Assembly (NCBI GenBank): GCA_018901615.1
Contig: JAHIEN010000006.1
Span: 1 to 21,998 of the forward strand
DNA length: 21,998 nucleotides
Reading direction: 5' to 3'
DNA from: Candidatus Omnitrophota bacterium
GTDB taxonomy: Bacteria; Omnitrophota; Gorgyraeia; Gorgyraeales; Gorgyraeaceae
Shown: positions 1 through 5,589 of the stretch, piece after piece
How the letters are laid out: each line of letters opens with the position of its first letter
Numbering within the stretch: position 1 is the stretch's first letter
The notes under the pieces: model-generated
What the model was told of the DNA's origin: nothing
Databases searched by the model: none
Seen by the model: the letters and a program-made list of their open reading frames with translations, nothing else
Program-made: the position numbers and the translations under genes

Positions 1-300
1 CCCAGTTATAAAAGGCTTTTGCATAATCCGGATTAATTGTTGTGGCTTTTTCATATTTTGCGCTTGCCTCTTCTAAATACTTTATTGCTTCTTCCGGATT
101 AGTATCTTTTTCTATCATAGCGAGGTTACGTAAGGCAATCCCCCAGTTATTAAAGGCGTATGCATAATCCGGATTAATTGTTGTGGCTTTTTCATATTTT
201 GCGCATGCCTCTTCTAAATACTTTATTGCTTTTTCCGGATTAGTATCTTTTTCTATCATGGCAAGGCTACGTAAGGTATTGCCCCAGTTATAAAAGGCAT
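1..300 (-). repeat. 141-bp tandem repeats encoding TPR units
   Basis: Units begin at 1, 142 and 283, a period of exactly 141 bases (47 codons). A hand comparison of 1-141 with 142-282 gives about 11 differences, with long identical runs. The third unit diverges after roughly 25 bases. The array continues beyond the left edge. Such similarity at DNA level points to recent duplication or gene conversion inside the TPR region. Confidence 0.85.
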
Positions 301-1825
301 CTGCATTATTCGGATCAATATCTATGGCTTCTTGTAATAGCACAATTGCCATTTTATATAGCTTTATCTTTTGTTCTTTTGTAACCTGAAATCCTTCAAA
401 ACCAGTTAAATTAATATAAGAATTTTCTATAAGCCCTTCTAGATTGTTATATATCGTAAGGACTTTGGATTCTGGCCATAAAACTCCCCACAGAGGTTCT
501 TCAAGCGTCAAACTCGCGCTTCCAAGCAGTTTTGCTTTTTTAACTGCTTTATCAAGCCCTGTTTTTATTCCTTCGGATAGAATTCTTGTATAGTTAAAAG
601 CATCTTCTGTAGTCTGTATCTCTAAATAATCTCCGCTCTTTAGCCTCATTATTAAAAATACATGCTCTGGGAAGCCAACTGTATATAACCTGTCCTCTCC
701 TATTCCTATCTCTTTAAGTATCCTGGATAATAGTATAGAGCGCATAAGGCAATTCATTTCTTGCGTGGAAAGAGTGTATCTAATTGCAGAGTCGATATAT
801 TTTTCGGCTTTCCAGCCAGGGTATTTATCTACTATTTGCACTATCTCTTTTACTATTTCTGCTTCTTCGTTTTCTGTAGCGTTTTTAAGGCGTTTTCTCC
901 AATCCTCTATGGGGAGGTTGTCTTTCAACAGTTCCTTAACGGGGCCATCAGGCATCTCAAGCTCTAGAAATAGCTTCTCAGCTCCTTTTGAGAGTATCTT
1001 GGAATTAAAGTTTATCCTAATGGCGACAATAGCTTCTTTTATCATTATCTTCCTGATATTTCCAATAAACTTATTTGTGTTTCCAGAAGTTAGTCTTGTA
1101 AAGAGATTATTGTTGGCTTTCATATAGTCTAAGATATCTGTTTCGTAAAGAGAGTCTTGACTTTTTATATCTTCAAAGGCGAGAGGGATTATTGGGTTGT
1201 CTGGCCTTATAATGTTGCTAGTGTCAAGAGTAAGGCCTAACAGGTAAAGGTTTTCTATCTCTCTTTTTAGACTATTAGACTTATCATTAGCTAATGCTTC
1301 TAAAGTCATGCCTTTAGCGAGATATATTGCAAGTTGCCTTAACCTTAAAGAAAAAGTGTTGGATAGCGTCAATCTATTGCCATATCTTTCTAAAATAGAA
1401 TCTATATCGTGCAGGAGGTATCTTGTTTCATTAAATGTTATGTCTTGGGCTATAGTATATATTGTTTTTTCATCTTGTTCGGTTTTCGTGAAAGGTTGAT
1501 TATCAATATCTTTTCTATCCACAAACCGTATCATGATGCCGTCATTTATGCCAGGAAAACTCAGGTCTATTGATTCTAATATGCCTTGTTTATTGGTGTA
1601 TTCTATCTTTATGCCTGTTTCTGAAAAGATTTCTCTGAGAAAGCTTGTAGGAAATACCTGCTGGGTTAGGACAGCCTGTATTACATAATCTTCCAGCCTG
1701 GTATAGCCCCCTATTGGAACCCTTAGCGCATCAGGTTGGCTGTAGCATATGCCAGGGAAGATAAGGGCTGCTAACAGGATGTATACAAGTATATTAAAAT
1801 AAAAGAGTTTTTTTAACTTTGTCAT
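1..1825 (-). CDS. Exported transglutaminase-like / TPR repeat protein (3' end outside window)
   Basis: The frame is open from an ATG at 1825 to the window edge (608 codons), so the C-terminus is missing. Residues 1-29 form a signal peptide (two Lys pairs, then a long hydrophobic stretch). An LRVPIG motif follows at 34-39. Around 355-405 there is a transglutaminase-like (SirB1/Transglut_core2) pattern: Cys359 in EMNCLMRS, a helix, then His388 in FPEHVF and acidic residues in GDYLEIQTT. From about 485 tetratricopeptide-like repeats begin; the last ones are 47-residue units with NWG, EKDTNPE, AIKYLEE and INPDYA. The SirB1 family often has this Cys-His domain followed by TPRs, so a periplasmic or surface role in protein interaction or peptide processing is inferred. 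It lies 75 bases after the MraZ-like gene and may be cotranscribed with it. Substrate unknown. The fold call is by eye; the ORF itself is certain. Confidence 0.8.
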   Translation of the reverse strand, partial: MTKLKKLFYFNILVYILLAALIFPGICYSQPDALRVPIGGYTRLEDYVIQAVLTQQVFPTSFLREIFSETGIKIEYTNKQGILESIDLSFPGINDGIMIRFVDRKDIDNQPFTKTEQDEKTIYTIAQDITFNETRYLLHDIDSILERYGNRLTLSNTFSLRLRQLAIYLAKGMTLEALANDKSNSLKREIENLYLLGLTLDTSNIIRPDNPIIPLAFEDIKSQDSLYETDILDYMKANNNLFTRLTSGNTNKFIGNIRKIMIKEAIVAIRINFNSKILSKGAEKLFLELEMPDGPVKELLKDNLPIEDWRKRLKNATENEEAEIVKEIVQIVDKYPGWKAEKYIDSAIRYTLSTQEMNCLMRSILLSRILKEIGIGEDRLYTVGFPEHVFLIMRLKSGDYLEIQTTEDAFNYTRILSEGIKTGLDKAVKKAKLLGSASLTLEEPLWGVLWPESKVLTIYNNLEGLIENSYINLTGFEGFQVTKEQKIKLYKMAIVLLQEAIDIDPNNADAFYNWGNTLRSLAMIEKDTNPEKAIKYLEEACAKYEKATTINPDYAYAFNNWGIALRNLAMIEKDTNPEEAIKYLEEASAKYEKATTINPDYAKAFYNW

Positions 1826-1854
1826 AATATGGGTAAAAAAATAGCCTTTTCTTA

Positions 1855-1900
1855 ATAGTTATCCACAACGTAGGGGCATTTAAGTGCCCCCCTACTGCTT
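1855..1900 (-). repeat. Intergenic repeat copy A (hairpin plus TTATCCACA word)
   Basis: Read on the minus strand, a GCAG stem region with CACTTAA in the loop is followed by CTACGTTGTGGATAACTATT. The plus strand of the last part contains a perfect DnaA-box word TTATCCACA at 1859-1867. The same layout recurs at 3044-3089. The hairpin follows the stop of the MraZ-like gene but has no T-tract, so it is not a standard terminator. Confidence 0.7.
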
Positions 1901-2944
1901 TTATATGCCTGTCCTGGTTGCTGAATTTAAATCAGGGCGCACTGGAGCAATGATTTCCCTATCTATATTTTCGTACGGTATTTTCGGTCTAATTATTTGA
2001 TAATCTTCGCTTCGGCAAAGCTCAAAATATGAACCTGCGCCAATAAACGTATAATTATCATGTTTTAACCATCCCATATTTTTCATTAAATTCTCCTTTA
2101 GAACAATTCTACCCTGCGGATCCAGATGCGATGGATAAGTATTGCTGTAAGCTTTCCTGTAATATTCTTCCCGTTCGGTTGGATCTTCAGGCGCATTTTG
2201 CCTTAAAGCCTCGCTCCATGTCTTTATAGGCAAAGCTATTAGAGTAACCGCATTGCCTCTAGATTGAGGCATTAACATAACCCCTGTTTCTCCTTTTAAT
2301 GCACCACGCCAATTTACTGGTATATAGATTTGATTTTTGTCGTTAATCGTATAATTAACAAAAGTCTCAAGAAAATCTGTATTCTTCCCAGATAGGTTTA
2401 ATGAAACAGTCTCCTGTGGTATCCGTCCCGGACACAGTTCAAAATATTTTCCTCTGCCAATAAATGCAAAAGTCACTGATGTGTATGCCCACTTTGTATT
2501 TTTCCTCAATTCTTGAGGTATAACAAATCTTATTTCGCTTCTTACTTTTTTTTCAAGGGATACAGATTGAATTCGCTTGGGCTTGGCAGCAATCTCTGTT
2601 CTTTTAGTAACTTTCCATGTCTTTTTAGTATATACTCTTATAGTTCCATCTTCTAATAAGGCCAGGATAACCTTTTTTATATTCCCTAATGTTCCATACC
2701 AGTGCGCTGGTATTATCACTCTATTCCTATCGCCTAACTTGTGGCCATTGGATGTTCCCAAAAATAGCTCGTTTCCATAGATACTATTTTGAATCTCCGA
2801 TATTCTTGGATACACATCTTTTCCAACGGAAACCCTCAAGCAATTTCCTTCAGCAGGATATGAATAATTTACGCTTGTAAAGAATAATGCGCATGCTATT
2901 ATTGATATAAACTTTAGATTGAACACTTTTTTAATCTTTTCCAT
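1901..2944 (-). CDS. Exported protein with two tandem MraZ-like units
   Basis: A 347-residue protein if started at ATG 2944. The frame stays open to 3043, but that upstream ATG overlaps the -35 box of a good promoter, and the 2944 start gives a clean signal peptide (MEKIKK, then a hydrophobic core to about residue 30). An LRVSVG motif follows at 36-41. The rest resembles MraZ twice. Four swapped-hairpin-like segments lie at about 68-85, 135-150, 198-215 and 273-290; the second half of each unit ends in FIGxGxYFELC (161-171 and 300-310). The last segment keeps the MraZ DxxxR motif (DPQGR, 275-279); the other three have lost it. MraZ is normally a cytoplasmic DNA-binding ring protein of about 150 residues, so an exported double copy is odd. 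A structural or ligand-binding role outside the cytoplasm is more likely than gene regulation. Cys35 does not sit in a lipobox. Confidence 0.8.
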   Translation of the reverse strand: MEKIKKVFNLKFISIIACALFFTSVNYSYPAEGNCLRVSVGKDVYPRISEIQNSIYGNELFLGTSNGHKLGDRNRVIIPAHWYGTLGNIKKVILALLEDGTIRVYTKKTWKVTKRTEIAAKPKRIQSVSLEKKVRSEIRFVIPQELRKNTKWAYTSVTFAFIGRGKYFELCPGRIPQETVSLNLSGKNTDFLETFVNYTINDKNQIYIPVNWRGALKGETGVMLMPQSRGNAVTLIALPIKTWSEALRQNAPEDPTEREEYYRKAYSNTYPSHLDPQGRIVLKENLMKNMGWLKHDNYTFIGAGSYFELCRSEDYQIIRPKIPYENIDREIIAPVRPDLNSATRTGI

Positions 2945-3014
2945 AATCTTGGTAAAAAAATAGCCCTGTCCTTCTATTAAGGCTATATTGACGAAATCTA
3001 TCTTATTGATATAG

Positions 3015-3043
3015 ATTATAGCATATAAAAGGGCGGGTGGCAA
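3015..3043 (-). promoter_or_regulatory. Sigma70-type promoter for the MraZ-like gene
   Basis: On the minus strand TTGCCA (3043-3038) is separated by exactly 17 bases from TATAAT (3020-3015). The base pair before the spacer end reads TGC, a partial extended -10. Expected transcription start is near 3008, giving a leader of about 65 bases to ATG 2944. This is the best promoter in the window and argues against the upstream ATG at 3043. Confidence 0.75.
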
Positions 3044-3089
3044 TAGTTATCCACAATGTAGGCGGGACGCTTAAGTGTCCCCTATGCTG
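3044..3089 (-). repeat. Intergenic repeat copy B (hairpin plus TTATCCACA word)
   Basis: Minus-strand GCAG, a GGGGACACTTAAGCGTCCC hairpin, then CTACATTGTGGATAACTATT. It matches copy A at 1855-1900 in order and wording and carries the plus-strand word TTATCCACA at 3047-3055. It lies directly after the pilin stop codon and abuts the -35 box of the promoter at 3015-3043. Confidence 0.7.
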
Positions 3090-3464
3090 CTAGAGAAATT
3101 CCCAATTACCTGATAGGATGCCAAGATTATCCAGAGTTATGGTTTGACCGCTGCGGCTTCCGCTTGTGCGAGTGGCTGTTGCAGTAAAAGAAGTAGAGGT
3201 AGGCGTGTCTATTCTGAAACTCCAATATCTTTCGGTTAAGGCTACATCAGCAAGATCACCTACGGAATCTGTATAAAACCTTCTATCCCCTTCAAAAACT
3301 ATTTCCGCTCTATAGATCTGATTTAGGCCTATCTTAGCGTCTGCACTCCTGGCTTTTTCAAGTGAAGCTGCCAATTGAGGTATGCCTATAGCCGCGAGAA
3401 TACCTATAACGAGGACTACTATTAAAAGTTCTGTAAGAGTAAAGGCTTTTCTGTTCATTTTCAT
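3090..3464 (-). CDS. Type IV pilin / pseudopilin-like protein
   Basis: A 124-residue protein with a seven-residue basic leader (MKMNRKA) followed by FTLTELLIVVLVIGILAAIGIP, the class III prepilin signal: cleavage before Phe8, Glu at +5, and one N-terminal hydrophobic helix. The residue before the cut is Ala instead of the usual Gly; prepilin peptidases tolerate this in some pilins. The globular part is short (about 85 residues), rich in Ser/Thr near the C-terminus, with no cysteine pair. It would be a subunit or minor tip component of the pilus/pseudopilus whose ATPases and GspG/GspH lie at 4632-8950. It is separated from the glycosyltransferase by 61 bases; modification of the pilin by that enzyme is possible but only inferred. 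A start at the second ATG (third codon) cannot be excluded. Confidence 0.88.
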   Translation of the reverse strand: MKMNRKAFTLTELLIVVLVIGILAAIGIPQLAASLEKARSADAKIGLNQIYRAEIVFEGDRRFYTDSVGDLADVALTERYWSFRIDTPTSTSFTATATRTSGSRSGQTITLDNLGILSGNWEFL

Positions 3465-3525
3465 TACTATAATACACCATCTTTACGCAATATGCAAGAT
3501 TCAGAGGATAAAAAATCGTCGCATC

Positions 3526-4344
3526 TTAGCTCACAGGCTGATATCTATCTGCTAATTCCAGGTAATGCTTACCGTCTTCTTTTTTGCCGTGTTTTATACA
3601 GCCGTTGCCGTAGATGCCGCATTTTTTTTGGAGTTCCAGGATAGCGGGTTTTCTCTGGCCAGGGTCAAGGGCGCCTGATTCGAGAATTTTTACAATTGCC
3701 TGGATCCTGAATTTATCTATGCCTGCCCTGTAAATATATGACACCTGGTCAGGCCTGCCGCCGTCTTTTAGCGTCAGGGGGTTCGCGATAAAAAAGAATT
3801 TGTTTTTAGCGCTCGCTCTTAACCACAGATCATAGTCTTCACAGCATGGGAAGGTTTCGTCAAAAAAGCCTATATTATTAAAAAGCTCGCGTTTTATCAT
3901 TACCGTGGACATGCTCACCACGCACAGCGGCAGGCATTTGTCAAAAATATAACCCTGGTATTTTTTGTGTTTTTTCTTCTGGTTCAGCAACCTGCCATTT
4001 TTATACCATATCTCATCGGTATGCGAAACAAGGTAATCCGGATTCTTCTGCATGGCCTTTATCTGTATAGCCAGTTTATCCCTATCCCACCGGTCATCTG
4101 AATCAAGAAAGGCTATAAACGGCCTGGTCGATTTTTTTATTCCAACATTACGGGCCGCGGCAGGGCCTTTATTGCCCTGCCTGATATATTTTGCGCTCGA
4201 GGGAACTGATTCTTGAGTATTATCATGGGACCCGTCATCTACGATTATCAATTCAAAATCTTGATACGTCTGGGATAAAACCGAATCTATTGCTTTTTTT
4301 AAAAATAGGGCCCGGTTAAAGGTGGGGATGATGACACTGATCAT
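3526..4344 (-). CDS. Family 2 glycosyltransferase
   Basis: A 272-residue GT-A enzyme. The N-terminus MISVIIPTFNRALFLKKAID is typical of GT2, followed by LIIVDDGSHDNT (about 32-43, nucleotide binding), AARNVGI (about 62-68), and the DxD-type motif AFLDSDDRWD (about 77-86). An acidic CCEDYDLWLR motif at about 167-176 is the usual acceptor/catalytic ED region. There is no membrane segment, so it probably acts at the cytoplasmic face on a lipid-linked or protein acceptor. It transfers a sugar from a nucleotide sugar; donor and acceptor cannot be read from the sequence. The region before its ATG has no clear ribosome-binding site and contains a perfect hairpin (4362-4397). It lies between pseudopilin and pilin genes, which makes surface polysaccharide or pilin glycosylation plausible. 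Confidence 0.92.
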   Translation of the reverse strand: MISVIIPTFNRALFLKKAIDSVLSQTYQDFELIIVDDGSHDNTQESVPSSAKYIRQGNKGPAAARNVGIKKSTRPFIAFLDSDDRWDRDKLAIQIKAMQKNPDYLVSHTDEIWYKNGRLLNQKKKHKKYQGYIFDKCLPLCVVSMSTVMIKRELFNNIGFFDETFPCCEDYDLWLRASAKNKFFFIANPLTLKDGGRPDQVSYIYRAGIDKFRIQAIVKILESGALDPGQRKPAILELQKKCGIYGNGCIKHGKKEDGKHYLELADRYQPVS

Positions 4345-4361
4345 GGCTGGATTTTAACTTA

Positions 4362-4397
4362 TTGCATGGAATTTCAGTAAATTGAAATTCCATGCAA
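4362..4397. repeat. Perfect 15-bp inverted repeat, 6-base loop
   Basis: Left arm 4362-4376 (TTGCATGGAATTTCA) pairs without mismatch with right arm 4383-4397; the loop is GTAAAT. It sits just upstream of the glycosyltransferase start. No T-tract follows on the minus strand, so it is not a typical terminator. Confidence 0.9.
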
Positions 4398-4410
4398 CTG
4401 TAGGGGGTTT

Positions 4411-4556
4411 GGGGGATTGCAGGCAATCCTCCAAGGGGTAACAGTGTAGTAATGCGACTAATAGGAGCATTACGGAACGCCATAGGGGCGAAGCCCCTTT
4501 GGACAAGTTTCGAGGAGCGCCTGTTTGCCTACAAGCAGGCGACGAGATAACTTGTC
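4411..4556. repeat. Cluster of four further hairpins
   Basis: Inverted repeats at 4411-4432 (GGATTGC/GCAATCC core, two-base loop), 4449-4473 (GTAATGC/GCATTAC), 4484-4498 (AGGGGC, loop GAA, GCCCCT) and 4502-4556 (outer GACAAGTT/AACTTGTC, inner arms of ten bases at 4518-4527 and 4532-4541 with one G-T pair). Together with 4362-4397 they fill most of the 4345-4631 gap. Low-complexity words such as CGAGGAGCG suggest a genome-wide palindromic repeat. Confidence 0.75.
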
Positions 4557-4628
4557 TCTCTGCGCTTTTTTCTTATCACGCAAAAGCCTGGATATATCCT
4601 TTTGCCTGCGCGTGGTTTTCTGTTTCAT
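4470..4628 (-). CDS. Possible small basic protein (52 aa), doubtful
   Basis: An ATG three bases after the gspH stop opens a 52-codon frame ending in TAA at 4470. The predicted peptide begins MKQKTTRRQKDISRLLRD and is strongly basic and helical for 32 residues. The second half is coded by the hairpin cluster and ends CPKGLRPYGVP. I do not recognise it. There is no clear ribosome-binding site, though coupling to gspH is possible. The basic half could be the start of an older gene whose end was replaced by repeats, or the whole frame could be chance. Confidence 0.3.
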   Translation of the reverse strand: MKQKTTRRQKDISRLLRDKKKAQRDKLSRRLLVGKQALLETCPKGLRPYGVP

Positions 4629-4631
4629 GTG

Positions 4632-5126
4632 TTATTCTATTGTGATTTTTCCAGTAGAATTGATAATGGAGATCGTCATGGACTTGCCTTTTTTATCGCT
4701 GATGGTTATATAACCGTTCTGGCCCTCCACTGCGCCGCTCGGGGCAAAAATAACTGTATCGTTCTCAAAGGTCACGGGATCTGCCTCGCTATCTTCAGGT
4801 AATCTGAATTTTATCGAGCTGGGCAGCCTTAGTTTTTTCTCAGATATATTGCCGTCCTCGTCCTGTATCCAGTATTCTCCTTCCTGGACATCAAACACCA
4901 CCATCTTCCTGTCTCTGTAGGTAATGGCGGAACTCCTCGCTACCCTGAGCGTCCCCAGGATAGCCCTTGAAGCGGTCTTTATCCTGAGGCCTTTGCCAAA
5001 ACCTGTAGTAAATGGAATAGAAATGCCAAGCAGCATGCCGACAATCGCAAGTACCACGAGCATCTCGACTAGTGTAAAGCCGATACTGTTCGAAGAGTTG
5101 TATTTTTTACCAATTTGTAATATCAT
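4632..5126 (-). CDS. gspH: GspH/FimT-type minor pseudopilin
   Basis: About 164 residues from ATG 5126. The leader ends SNSIG and the cleavage helix starts FTLVEMLVVLAIVGMLLGI, a canonical prepilin site with Gly -1 and Glu +5. The body follows the GspH/FimT pattern: an alanine/arginine helix (LRVARSSAITYRDRKMVVF), then beta strands, a central ITISDKKGKSMTISI region, and a C-terminal strand ending TGKITIE. GspH is a minor pseudopilin at the tip of the type II secretion pseudopilus. Longer starts exist at 5177 and 5153, but 5126 gives a 16-residue leader equal to that of GspG, a GGAAG element eight bases upstream, and only 20 bases of overlap with gspG. The overlap implies translational coupling. 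Confidence 0.88.
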   Translation of the reverse strand: MILQIGKKYNSSNSIGFTLVEMLVVLAIVGMLLGISIPFTTGFGKGLRIKTASRAILGTLRVARSSAITYRDRKMVVFDVQEGEYWIQDEDGNISEKKLRLPSSIKFRLPEDSEADPVTFENDTVIFAPSGAVEGQNGYITISDKKGKSMTISIINSTGKITIE

Positions 5127-5574
5127 CTCTCTCGCTTCCGTCGCCTTTTCCATCCGGGCCTGGCGAATATATATCATATGAATATGTATTATGCGTGCCC
5201 GGGTTCACATAAACAAATGGATTGCCCCACGCGTCAAGATATTCGCCGTTCTCATTAAGTTCTTTTTCTTTTATTTTCATGTACGGGCCGTTCCAGTCAG
5301 AATCACCCGAATCTTCCGTAAGGGCCTCGACCAGATTCTTATTACCTGTTTCAGGGTAAATGCCTATATCTGTCTCGTACATACTTATAGCAGTCTCGAT
5401 TGTCGCGATCTGCGTACTTACCTTTGTGATGGCCCCTCTTTTTCTAGCCTGCTGCGCGCCGCTCACAACCATACCGGCTAATATAGTAATTATTGCGATT
5501 ACAACCAAAAGCTCGATAAGCGTAAAACCGCCCCGTAACCTCCTGTAACCTCCTGTAACCTCATATAACCTCAT
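5107..5574 (-). CDS. gspG: Major pseudopilin GspG
   Basis: A 155-residue protein with a 16-residue leader ending RLRGG and the cleavage helix FTLIELLVVIAIITILAGMV. The C-terminal half has the GspG signature: DWNGPYMK (about 99-106), LDAWGNPFVY (about 118-127) and YSPGPDGKGDG (about 137-147), the last being the acidic calcium-binding loop region. GspG polymerises into the type II secretion pseudopilus, powered by the ATPases encoded just upstream, 15 bases away. The start codon and most of the leader are coded by five copies of a 10-base tandem repeat, an unusual arrangement: the ribosome-binding sequence GGAGG lies four bases before ATG 5574, and each repeat renews GAGG or AGGAGG. Confidence 0.95.
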   Translation of the reverse strand: MRLYEVTGGYRRLRGGFTLIELLVVIAIITILAGMVVSGAQQARKRGAITKVSTQIATIETAISMYETDIGIYPETGNKNLVEALTEDSGDSDWNGPYMKIKEKELNENGEYLDAWGNPFVYVNPGTHNTYSYDIYSPGPDGKGDGSERDDITNW

Positions 5575-5580
5575 ATAACC
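5531..5580 (-). repeat. 10-bp tandem repeat carrying the gspG start
   Basis: Five consecutive decamers on the plus strand: CCCCGTAACC, TCCTGTAACC twice, TCATATAACC twice. On the minus strand each reads GGTTA followed by a variable triplet and GA/GG. ATGs occur in the two TCATATAACC-derived units, at 5574 (in frame with gspG) and 5564 (out of frame). Ten is not a multiple of three, so any gain or loss of one unit downstream of the start shifts the frame. Confidence 0.9.
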
Positions 5581-5589
5581 TCCATCAGC

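Noticed and set aside
2835..2850. Lipoprotein Cys35 in the MraZ-like protein
   Set aside because: The preceding residues (AEGN) do not form a lipobox; the same holds for Cys27 of the TPR protein.
2945..3043. N-terminal extension of the MraZ-like protein from ATG 3043
   Set aside because: That ATG overlaps the -35 box of a strong promoter, and the extension would bury the signal peptide inside the protein.
1855..3060. Replication origin, because of two perfect TTATCCACA words
   Set aside because: Only two words 1.2 kb apart, each inside the same repeat element; no dnaA, dnaN or AT-rich unwinding region.
3465..3500. Promoter in front of the pilin gene (TTGCAT, 17 bases, TATTAT)
   Set aside because: The -35 match is poor and the implied transcription start falls on the first ATG, so evidence is too weak to list.
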